Source of the DNA: Taeniopygia guttata
Lineage: Eukaryota; Chordata; Aves; Passeriformes; Estrildidae
Assembly (NCBI RefSeq): GCF_048771995.1
Contig: NC_133027.1
Coordinates: forward strand, 55,613,501-55,677,500
DNA length: 64,000 nucleotides
Direction of reading: 5' to 3'
Positions 24,301-33,690 of this stretch are shown here, piece after piece (positions within the stretch are counted from its first letter, which is position 1; every line of letters begins with the position of its first letter). The notes beneath the pieces are model-generated. The model had not been told where the DNA came from. It made no database searches and saw only the letters and a program-made list of their open reading frames with translations. The position numbers and the translations under genes are program-made.

Positions 24301-25134
24301 TCAGTGGTAAGTTTGTGGCTAAACAGTGCAATTCTCTAGAGGGATTTAAATTCCATCAAACATATTATTATGAACTGTTTAGTGTAAGCTTGTTATATAG
24401 ACAGACATAATGGCTCAGCTGTTTACTTTAGGCAGCTCCCTCCAACTGTACAGATAAACACATGGAGATACTGCAGTTCTCCAGCATGCACCTCCTTGGA
24501 TAAAGTTTATTTTGCACATGCTCAATGTAGTGAATGAAACAAATGTGTTTAAGTAGAAGCAAAATTCTGCAGACACTTCATGCCTCTAATGCACTGTTTG
24601 TGTTTGGCAGAAGTAGGATTGGTGTTGGTAAGCCTGGTAAACATTCAGTACCTTTGGTGATGCCTGAGCTAATACGGCAGGGGACATAATTGGATGTCTA
24701 TTGGATGTGTGATTCAGATATTTCCATATAAGATGGGATAATTGACACAAATCCTGTAGGTACAGGGGCAGCTGTCATGCCACGACTTGTAAGGAGCAAG
24801 GTTTATTGTACAATGTGGCATACAAGCAGTTTGGTAATATTCTTCCTCATTTGAACAAAGACTTGAATTATGTGTCTTACATGACATACATGGCTAAATC
24901 ATTCCATCATTTTCAAAACTGTTTCTTAGTTGAAATAACAGTTTTTATTTTGTCTTCCTTTGCAGTTTATAGGAAAACCAATGTGAATTGCATATGTGAT
25001 CTAACTTTGGAGATAGTGGTGGAGGGTTTTTCAGCCTACATTATTCCATAGTTCTGTGATTTAAGAATATGTGATTTTGGTTTATGTGCATGTAAGAACG
25101 AGTTTGAACACTTTGGGGCCAGGTAGTTGGACAG

Positions 25135-25135
<1 letters not shown>

Positions 25136-25182
<47 letters not shown>
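25136..25182 (+). repeat. (GATA)n microsatellite
   Basis: Nearly twelve perfect, uninterrupted GATA units (47 bases). Perfect tetranucleotide arrays of this length are usually polymorphic in length. Confidence 0.98.
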
Positions 25183-27108
25183 CGAGTTTGAGCCATTCTA
25201 GATGTGAAGCAGTCTATAGACACCTTTACTGACTGTGGAGGTGAGGTTCACTGTCTGTCTTAACACTTCTGTGAAGGTTGTGGCTTCTGTTGAATTCCCT
25301 TCCTGAATTTCTGGTTGTGCATTAGCTCAGCAGTTCATCAGGAAAGCCTAAGCCTTACTTCTGGGAATTGAAGGAAAAATAGCTGAAAGTTTGACATTAC
25401 TTTTTTTTTTTGTCTTAAAATATCTTGTTTGTGGAATATAATTTTTTCCATTACCAGTGATGTCTAATATTGCAAGAAGTTCATCAGTGTTACCTTTCTG
25501 ATATATTTTTGACAGATGGGGTATTATGTGTGACTTTGGTATTAATTCTGTGCCCTGGCATGACTTCTGACTAGCTGGAGACATCTGCCAGTAAGAGGCA
25601 ATAATTAACTGCTTGTGTTGTTTGGAAAATGGTACTGGTCAGAAAAATAGTTGGTTGCTAGTGTTGAAGCCTTTGTATGACTAATTGCCAGGCTAATTTT
25701 GAACAAAATAAATCTGTGATTGAATATTCAATGATATATTTTATCATCATGATATTTAGTGACAGAGCTTTTGGGTGGCAAGGTCCTGCATTTCCATGAG
25801 ATTCTGGGGACAAGTCTGACTGGAAGACAGGGAGACACCTTCTCTACTATGGGGCTAAATGTGAAGTTTGCCTGAAGGGGAGGGTGGCACATACAGGACA
25901 GTCAGCAAGGATGCTCTTTCTTTCCCTGGAAAAATTGCCCTTTTTGCTGGCTAGCACCTTTGATATTTCTGTTGCTGGAAGGAGACCCAAAAGGAGGAAG
26001 TGTCACTGTAAAACTGCCTTTTCTCTTTCTTACAGGCAACTCCTGTTGGTTGAATCTCAGTTACTCTTGTCCACTCTTAAGCTTAAGTGTGGGATTTGGA
26101 GATTCTAGCCAAGGAACTGATGAGGATAGATCATTATGACAGCTCTGTTCTTGGTGAGGTGGTGGAAAACCCCATTGGAAGACCTGAGAGAAGCAAGGTT
26201 AGACATACCAGTTTTTCCCAAACAGAAATAAAATAGATGACAACGTGGTCTGGCTTCATGTGAATGAAATATGATTTTTAAACACACTTAATCCCTTTAG
26301 TATCTCATGCAAATGCTATCTCAAATAAACAGGATAAGGAGGGAATCCATATTTCATAAGCAAAATAATGCTTTGGCTATTTTAACAAAGAAAGTAAAAA
26401 TTACCAAACACACTGTTGGTGAAGAAATTGGTTTGTCTTGTTTATGGGATAACTAACAAATTGTAAAAGTTTGCACTAGCACCTACTGAGAATACTATGG
26501 TGAATTACTGTTGTTTGCAAGGTTAGATCAAAATGTGGGTAAGATTTCTCACTTTGTTACATGTCAAAGCAACCCATGATGTGGTGTCAAAGAATCATCG
26601 AGAGTTTGACTGTTCATTTCAGGGGAACCAGAATTTCATTTACGTAATTTAATAACACAAATATCTTGTTTGTTCTAAAATTCTCATTTGCTAGCCAAAA
26701 TTCTTGGACTTCAACAAATCCCTTGTATTTGCACAGTCTAGAACTGGGCTCAAAGTCTGATTTTCATGATTTAAGATGAGAAAACTTTGTTATTGCCCGG
26801 ATTCATAACTTTATGTGATTGTGCAGTTTTCTTACTCTTTTTTTCTTACTTCTTTTTTAAAAGAAAAATAATTTATATGAGAAGGTTTGACAGAATATTA
26901 TGTGAAACATTCCAAATTATCCCCATTCTTAAATATGGTGTCTTGGTTAATAATGGAGGACTGATGTGTTAGTCAGCAAAAATCTATGTTACATAAAGAA
27001 AGGTTTTGTGATATATTTTTCTTTAAATGGTATTTTACAATTTTGCACAGAATAGATCATTATTCTTTGTGTGTGTGTGAGATCCTCCTGTAATGTGGCG
27101 TGGGGCTC

Positions 27109-27127
27109 GGGGGTCCGTCTGACCCCC
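27109..27127. other. Short GC-rich hairpin in the LTR-like block
   Basis: GGGGGTC (27109-27115) and GACCCCC (27121-27127) are exact reverse complements around a five-base loop. It would fold stably in RNA of either strand. Confidence 0.6.
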
Positions 27128-27148
27128 AGCTGCCCCTGCCGTAGGTGT

Positions 27149-27166
27149 CCAGACAGCGCTGTCTGG
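27149..27166. other. 18-bp perfect palindrome
   Basis: CCAGACAGCGCTGTCTGG is its own reverse complement with no mismatch. It carries two inverted CAGAC (SMAD-box-like) words. It lies inside the LTR-like block, in what would be its U5 end. Confidence 0.75.
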
Positions 27167-27483
27167 GTCCCTCAGGTGAGCTCCCAGCCACAGCCAAACT
27201 TAGCGAGCACCTCTGGAGTGATTTCAGCTCTGCTAAATTCAGCTCTCAGTGATTTCTGCTCGGTGCTCACCAGTGCCTTGCAGACACATAGGGATAGAGA
27301 GGAGAAGGCTGTATGCAGTTCACAGCAGTGTCCTTTCATTTTAGCTCCTGTGAAGGGGGCAGTGATAACTCTTCTGCCAAACTGGGCCGAGATGGGGGTT
27401 GATATAGGGTACAGGGGTGCTGGAAATTGTCCAATGGCCAGGGTTGAGGAGAATATGACCTATAGCCTTACACAGAGATAACA

Positions 27484-29640
27484 AGGATCTGAATGCAGGA
27501 GAGGGGCTTCTTGGGTCCAGTCACTGTGACTAGGCGTTTCTTATCTTAGGAGAGTGACTTGCAGGGCCTCTGCCTGCTGCACTCCTGTTCTTTCATGTTA
27601 CTGTAGAGCCTGAACAGATCACAGAACTCATGTCCTAGTTATACCAACAATCAGCCTAGAATTTATATGTATGCAAAAAGTTTCAGATTTTCAAATAAGC
27701 AGTTAAAAATACAAATGTCACTGTTGCTATATATTTCCCCCCAATCTCATTTAGCAGTCAAGCAACCAGTTTTTGGTGAAGTTTTCACAAAAACATCAGA
27801 TGCAGTTTCATAAAAGACCTAAGCTATTGAATTCTGTCAAAATTACGAAGAAAAATTTACGAAAAAATAACCAAATAACTGGGTAATTTGGCATTTTAAA
27901 TGGAATTTGGAAGAGGAAACTATTTCCTTGTAATGTTACAGAATACAGTGTATCACAGGAAAGAAGAGAGGCAGGGCCGTTTTGAATAGTTGTCTTAACA
28001 ATTCTTGCAGTAGGTGACAGAATCAGCTGGAACTGCTGGGCCAGGTTCTGTCAAGCCATCATGATTCATTCTTGTATGCAGTTTTATGCAATATAAATCA
28101 CAGACTCAGATCATCTTTTAGAGTAAAATATTTGGAAATAATTTAGATCTACAGCTATCTAGTTAGTTCTGAATTTCATCTTTCCTGCAAACCAAAAGTG
28201 TCAGTGCAGAGCGAGGCACAATGAAAATACTGAAGAAGCTCAGTATCTTTGGTGGATTATCTTGAAAAGTATTAGTAGGGAAAATACAAGAATTACCAAA
28301 GAATGACATATTTTCATAACCATTTCTTCATTATAATGCTTATGGAAAGAGAGGTGAGTCATATTCTGAATCCATTTTATTTACCAGTGAGCTATGGGAG
28401 GTTTCATTATGCTCAGTTTGATTTTAACTGCGAAAGCCCTTCATCTGGAGTATATCTGACTGTAGTGATCATTAGCAATGATTATATTTTAAATTGAGAT
28501 ACTGATGGCAGAGGAAGTGGGAGATTTTACAGAAAAGACATCCAGCAGCCTTGATAAAAGTTTTTAATAAAAGCAGACATAAAAGTTTTTAATAGTGATT
28601 AAAAATACACATTCATGGTCTACTTTTATGCAGGTTTCCTGACAATCTAAAGATTTCTATTATAGCATATTATTTAAATATTTTCACAGTTGTATTCTCT
28701 AGTCCATCATTTGTGTATTAATGAATGACAAGTCTTTGCAGTCAGAAATATTTTGACTCAATATGCTTCCCCAAAATCTAATGGAAATTATTTATTGTCA
28801 AATCATTACAAAATAGTAAGTGGTCTGCAGTGGACCTTTCATAAAGATCTTCCCCTAGAACTGTGCATCTCATATTCCAGTTAATCACGTGTTCATTAGA
28901 AATTGAGCTCTGTCAGCTGCACACACAGAGTTATGCTAAAAGATAACTCTGCTTGGATGAATGTGGAGAAAAAGAAGTGGCTCTCAAAATGTGAGGACAG
29001 ACATGAGGATTCATTTTCTCTTGTATTTTCCCTAGGATTCAGGTTCCTCAGACAAACGGCAATCCTTGGTACTAGTGCCTGAAGGGCAGGGCTATTAGTT
29101 TTCATGAGAGCCCTTCAGCTAATAATGAACTGTTCTACACAAAGCTGATTGTATCTGCACATTGCAGTGTCAGAGATTTTGTCAGCTGCTTAACCAGCAC
29201 CATGCTATCTGGGGAAAACAGCGCCTCTGCAAAAAGAAATAGAAAAGTGATGTTGCATCCAAGGCAGCAGGATGTGCTTTTCTGCTTTCACGGCCCAAGC
29301 ACACACCATTGCACGGTGCTATCTTTTGGATTTTGCTGTCTGTAGCTCAGAGTTCAGTTTACTGCACTTGTTTGCCTGGTGTTAGTATGTCCAGTGGCTG
29401 CAATTCGGGCTGCTCATAAAAGGGGAAGACACTCTTTATGGTCTGCACAGAAGTTCCTGAGTGTCTGTTCAAAGGCTGGACAGCAGAGAATATCCAATGA
29501 CTGTTGCAAAAGTGCTGTTAATGTTGTAAAATCAAATACTTAATAATACATGCTGGATTTATCTGTAAACTTTCTTGTTTTATCTGAAAGTAATAATTTA
29601 GTCACTTTTTATGTGCTGAAAGCTCCACATGCACTGAATA
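27484..29640. other. Intronic DNA, no gene seen
   Basis: Mostly AT-rich. A short duplication of AAAGTTTTTAATA occurs at about 28558-28600. The part at about 29100-29350 is more balanced in composition but gives no recognisable exon or repeat. Confidence 0.45.
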
Positions 29641-29727
29641 TCAGTACATCTGTACTAATATACAGGTAGTCCTTTAGTACACGTATCCATTACATTAGTA
29701 CAGCTATCTATTAGTACACATATACTG
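29641..29727. repeat. Imperfect TAGTACA-containing repeat cluster
   Basis: Several related words (AGTACA, TAGTACAC, TTAGTACAG, TAGTACACA) recur at roughly 20-base spacing, followed directly by a 13-base A-run (29728-29740). The copies are imperfect. It lies just upstream of the LTR at 29774. Confidence 0.5.
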
Positions 29728-29767
29728 AAAAAAAAAAAAATTTTATTTCTTTCTACTTCTGTAAAAC

Positions 29768-29773
29768 CTATAC
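29768..29773 (+). repeat. Left copy of 6-bp target-site duplication
   Basis: CTATAC, identical to 30206-30211, directly abuts the TGTTGCC end of the LTR. Confidence 0.8.
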
Positions 29774-29929
29774 TGTTGCCGTGCGAGACCGGCTCCGGGC
29801 GGGTGCCTGCGGGAGCACGGCGGGAGGACGGGAGAGGCGGCGGCCGCTTTTCCCCTTCGGCTCTGCGAGGCTCAGTTCTAGCGCGGGAACAGATGAAATG
29901 GCGACACGGGGCTCAGGTGCAAACATGTG

Positions 29930-29935
29930 TTTATT
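29930..29935 (-). promoter_or_regulatory. LTR poly(A) signal (AATAAA on minus strand)
   Basis: TTTATT on the + strand within the LTR, about 50 bases downstream (on the minus strand) of the TATAA word. The spacing matches a short retroviral R region. Confidence 0.65.
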
Positions 29936-29982
29936 GTAGAAGCGTGTTCCCCAAGACCACCGGGGCACCGACCGAGGGTCAG

Positions 29983-29987
29983 TTATA
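29983..29987 (-). promoter_or_regulatory. LTR TATA box
   Basis: On the minus strand the sequence reads GGGGTATAACTG. The position within the LTR, upstream of the poly(A) signal, suits a U3 promoter. Whether it is active is unknown. Confidence 0.6.
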
Positions 29988-30205
29988 CCCCGTGCCGGGG
30001 CAGGGGGGAACATGAGCTGCAGCCAGTGGGACAGAGGGCAGGGGGACAGGGGCAGGGAAATCCTGGGGAGGCAGGAGTGGCTATGGGAAAGGCGGGGGGG
30101 GGGGGGGCAGGGACAGACCGCGTGGCGAGGGGGAGTGATAAGGGAACACAGGGTCGAGGGGGAGGGGGAATGGGGGGGGAAGAAGAGAAAATTACAAATC
30201 CCACA

Positions 30206-30211
30206 CTATAC
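30206..30211 (+). repeat. Right copy of 6-bp target-site duplication
   Basis: CTATAC directly after the CCCACA end of the LTR, identical to the copy at 29768-29773. Confidence 0.8.
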
Positions 30212-31202
30212 ACTGTGCACCTGTATCATACATTAATGAACTTAACAAGAAATAAAGCTTCTTGACCAAAAATCTGTCTGGTGCTGTACTGAGTAAAACT
30301 CCTAAGGCCTTGGAACAAATGAGTGACTTATAAAATAAAAGACAAAGAGAAGTATAGAGTGCTAAGGAAATTAGTGAGACTCTAAAGTGAGTTAGTATTC
30401 TCATACAATCCTTATTCTCCCTGTAATGTAGTCTTATTTTACTTGGTTGAATATTATTTTTCATGTGGTCTACTTTATGCTGAACACACATAGCGGACTT
30501 CAGTCCTTGCTGTGTCATAAGGTTGCTTTCGATAAAGCCTTTATTGTCACTCTGAAACAGTTTTTGAAGGAAGATGAGGCAATGGTCAGATTATCTATAA
30601 ATTTCAGAATATCATTTTGATATTCAACATTTTACAGTGACTTTGATAAAACATGAGTTTTTCTGGGTCATCAGCGGAAGTGAGGAAGTAGCCAACCGTG
30701 TTTCTCGGATGTGAACACGTATGGTAACATACTGACAGGTTATCTGCCACAGAGAGACCAGGCTTTGTTTCAAGAGAACACTGGGAGCAAGCCAAAATAA
30801 GGCTTTTAGAGTTCCGAAGCATATGACAGACCTAGATTAAAAAGATAGTCAGAGAAAATATTTTTCTCTGGTCATACCATACTTAACTGCAGTCAGCTTG
30901 CTGAGCATGAAAATACGCTGCTGAATGCACCTTTCAATTAATTTTAATATGAACAACTCCTCAGGATAATTGATGCACTGTAAAAGAAAATTAAAATCTA
31001 GGGGAATTTCAGGGGAGTGAAGGTAGTATTACATTTGCTGGAAGCATGTACACAGATGTGCCTGCAGGAAAGAAGAGGCAATATCTGCGTTCTTCACAGT
31101 TGCCAGTTAGGTGAGGCAAAGGGCATTTTTTTTTAATTGCATTTACTAAGAAAATAGGAAGGATGTACAGGCAAGGAAATTCAGTACATTAAAGGTATAA
31201 CA
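30212..31202. other. Intronic DNA, no gene seen
   Basis: AT-rich sequence; no exon, RNA gene or repeat recognised. Confidence 0.45.
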
Positions 31203-31508
31203 GGGGAAGTACTGATCTCTTCTCTCTGCTGCCCAGTGACAAGACCGGACGGAATGGCCTGAAGTTGTGTCAGGGGAGGTTTAGGTTGGATATCAGGAAA
31301 AGGTTCTTCATCCAGAGGATGATTGGGGGTGATTACAGCTGCCAGGGGAAGTGATCACAACACCAGCTTGACAGAGTTCAAGAAATGTTTGGACAATACT
31401 TGCAGGCACATGGTGTGACTGTTGGGGAGGGTGCTGTGCAAGGCTGGGAGTTGGACTCAATGATCCTATGGGTCACTTCCAGCTCAGAGCATTCTATGAT
31501 TTTGTGGT
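31203..31508 (+). mobile_element. CR1 LINE 3' end, + orientation
   Basis: Typical CR1 3' sequence: ACTGATCTCTTCTCTCTGCT, GGCCTGAAGTTGTGTCAGGG, GGTTTAGGTTGGATATCAGG, CTTGACAGAGTTCAAGAA, GGAGTTGGACTCAATGATCC, and the terminal ATTCTATGATTTTGTG (about 31491-31506). About 305 bases, 5'-truncated. The same subfamily-like sequence recurs at 41248-41655. Confidence 0.93.
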
Positions 31509-33100
31509 TCTCTTTTGAGATGTGCTTTATTTTTATAGTCTGTGATACTGAAAGGAGCTCATAGGTGCTGATTTTACAGTGTATGCTACTGCTGCTAAAA
31601 GCTTAAGAGCTGAACTATTTTCATAAAGTAAAAATGGAAGAAATTTTACACAGCAAATAATTTTCCCCCTTTTTGGCCATGTGTCTCCTATTAATTCCTT
31701 ATGATTGGTCAAAGTGTCAATTCTACAAATAAACTAAAATACAAGCTTAGAAAATCATACAGCTTATGTGTTTCTTTGATAAGCAAAACTATATGAAATT
31801 ACACATATAATTAGATCTGCCAGTTTCTGTGGAATGGCAATTTTCCCCTAACTGCCAAGCAGCAAAATGAAAAGCTATGGTATTCTGGCCTCAGCTCTGC
31901 AAATTTTTGCCAGTTTTAGCAGACATTTGTCACTCGAAAAGTCACACTGATTTTACTGGAAGGAATTCCAATATTTAGGTGCATCAAAGGCATTTTATTT
32001 ATGAACAAATTCTTAATCTAGCTTGTAAGATTATAATGTTATTTTGCATACAAGATGCAATAACTGATGAATTTGCTGTAAAATTGTTGTGTTGTTGTGA
32101 TTCTAAAATAAATAAAGTGCAGATAAGCAGACGTTTACAAATCAGGCTGTCTGTAGAAGTTTATGCTAAATTTATAAACATAAACATACTTCTATCACTA
32201 TAGAAAAAACAATTCAGGTTCCCATAATTCCTGTGGGTAAATTAAAATGGAACTTTTACTTTTAAAGGTTCTAAAAAGATCAGTGTTTGCAAGTTCCACA
32301 ATAATGATGATCATATTGTTTAATAAGCCAATTTAATGCTGAAGCCTGAATGGTTAAGAATAAAAAACAAGATCTGACCTCTTAAGATTTAAGAACACCT
32401 CCAAATACTCCTAAGCATATAAATAATAAACCGTAGCAGCAATCATCTTGAAAAGCAGCAAGACACACATCAAGAATATCTGAGAAGAAAAAAAAAAAAA
32501 ATTCTGAATTCCATATAACATTCTGATCCCATTTAATCTGACAGCAACCTCCTGTTGCTTGAACTTAAGATTTAACCTTTTGTCTTTTTGTGTGCTTTCG
32601 AAGCACATACAGGCATTCAGATGTCTAGCTGATAAAACAAATTACTTGAAAATTATGCAGAGCATGGGGAAATGAAGGTGAAGCATCTGCAGAAAACCTG
32701 GAGAAGTTAACAATAGAATTTGATGGCTTCCATACCTCTTCCTTTCTAACCTTTTTTCTCAACTAAAGATTAATTCATGTAAAACTCCTGTAACTAGGTA
32801 ACTAAACAAAGTAAAGCCTCATCTAATTTTTATGGGTCACTTTTACTTATAAAAACTTTATCACTATATTTACATTACCACTCTATTTTACTGGGAGGGA
32901 TAAGATGGATTGCTTTTGTATTTTATTTCAAAATTCTCATCAGTCTTCCAGGACCAGTGAGCTAAGACCATGAATGTGAAGTAATTTTTTTCTTAATGGG
33001 AAGCTGGTAGTATGGGTCATGTAAAGAAGGGCTGTTACTTAGGAAGTGTTCATTTGACTGTAGTATTGCAGGCCATATACACATCAGCTTTAAGCAAACA
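31509..33100. other. Intronic DNA, no gene seen
   Basis: Strongly AT-rich, with a 14-base A-run at 32488-32501. No exon or repeat recognised. Confidence 0.45.
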
Positions 33101-33690
33101 GTTATGAGATGTTATAACCAGCCATTCCATCCAGCAGCTCCAGAGCCTGACAGTTTTTCCTGGTTGCTGGAGCTCAGCCTGAGGTGTCCTAAAACCCAGA
33201 GGTCTCATTCGCAGATGATGGACACAGCAGCTGCTTTCCTGTTTAGAGGTTCAACCAGTAGCAAGGCTAAACGGGTAGCCCATGGAGCTAAACAGCCCCA
33301 TGTCTGCTCAGGCTGCCAGAGACAGGGTACTGTCTTCAACAGCATCCACACACAATGCTTTCAGGAGTGATGTTACAGCCTGGTTCCCTTCCTCCTCTTT
33401 GAGTGGTAAGGATTGGCATTCAGTAGTGGAAGTACACGCACTTTTGTGGATCTCCCAAGCATTGGTGTGGCCTCTCTGCCCATCCACCCTCCTGCCTGGA
33501 TCCCCTTACCCACACCATGGTTCTCTGCTCACCAGCTGGCCCTGCTAGGTGCTGTTGCAAACAGTCCCACAGGTACTTCACACTTGTGGATCCCCAAAAA
33601 TACCAACATGATCTGTGCTCACCTCATACTCCTGCGAGGTCCCAGAGCTGCTCACTGGCTAGTTCAACTTGAGAATTGTGAGTGAATGCA
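33101..33690. other. Balanced-GC block of unknown origin
   Basis: About 590 bases with clearly higher GC than the flanks and several overlapping open frames of 88-90 codons on the + strand, none with a recognisable domain. The words TTGTGGATCTCCC (about 33443) and TTGTGGATCCCC (about 33583) are near-duplicates about 140 bases apart. This could be a decayed LTR or other old repeat, or single-copy sequence. I cannot classify it. Confidence 0.35.

Larger units (their letters stand above)
18513..27088. other. Intronic DNA, no gene seen
   Basis: AT-rich sequence with no recognised exon on either strand. It holds a local direct-repeat pair at 18727-18816, a TATC/TATA-rich microsatellite at about 21230-21345, a 16-base A-run at 22886-22901, and a GATA microsatellite at 25136-25182. 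Open frames of up to 142 codons (for example minus strand 23684-24112) lack any recognisable domain. Confidence 0.5.
27089..27483 (-). mobile_element. Probable solo LTR of an endogenous retrovirus, minus orientation
   Basis: A GC-richer island of 395 bases in AT-rich intron. On the minus strand it begins TGTTATCTC and ends ACATTACA, the TG...CA form of retroviral LTRs. Read on that strand the order is LTR-like: a CCATTGG CAAT-box-like word (about 27433-27439), a CTATATC TATA-like word (about 27398-27404), then a degenerate poly(A)-like region AAAATGAAAGGACAC (about 27330-27344). A long open frame on the + strand (about 27071-27481) has no protein similarity. No matching target-site duplication is seen at these edges, so the ends are approximate and the LTR call is moderate. 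Confidence 0.5.
29774..30205 (-). mobile_element. Young solo LTR of an endogenous retrovirus, minus orientation
   Basis: This 432-base GC- and CpG-rich block has TGT...ACA termini (TGTTGCC at the left, CCCACA at the right) and is flanked by an exact 6-bp duplication, CTATAC (29768-29773 and 30206-30211). On the minus strand there is a TATAA word (29983-29987) and, about 50 bases further on, an AATAAA poly(A) signal (29930-29935), which places U3, a short R, and U5 in the proper order. A 6-bp duplication fits class II (ERVK/alpha-beta-like) elements. There is no internal viral gene on either side, so it is a solo LTR. The intact duplication and many surviving CpGs suggest a recent insertion. 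The family name is not recognised. Confidence 0.82.

Noticed and set aside
27071..27481. 136-codon + strand open frame as a possible gene
   Set aside because: It coincides with a block of LTR-like architecture read on the other strand; no protein similarity.
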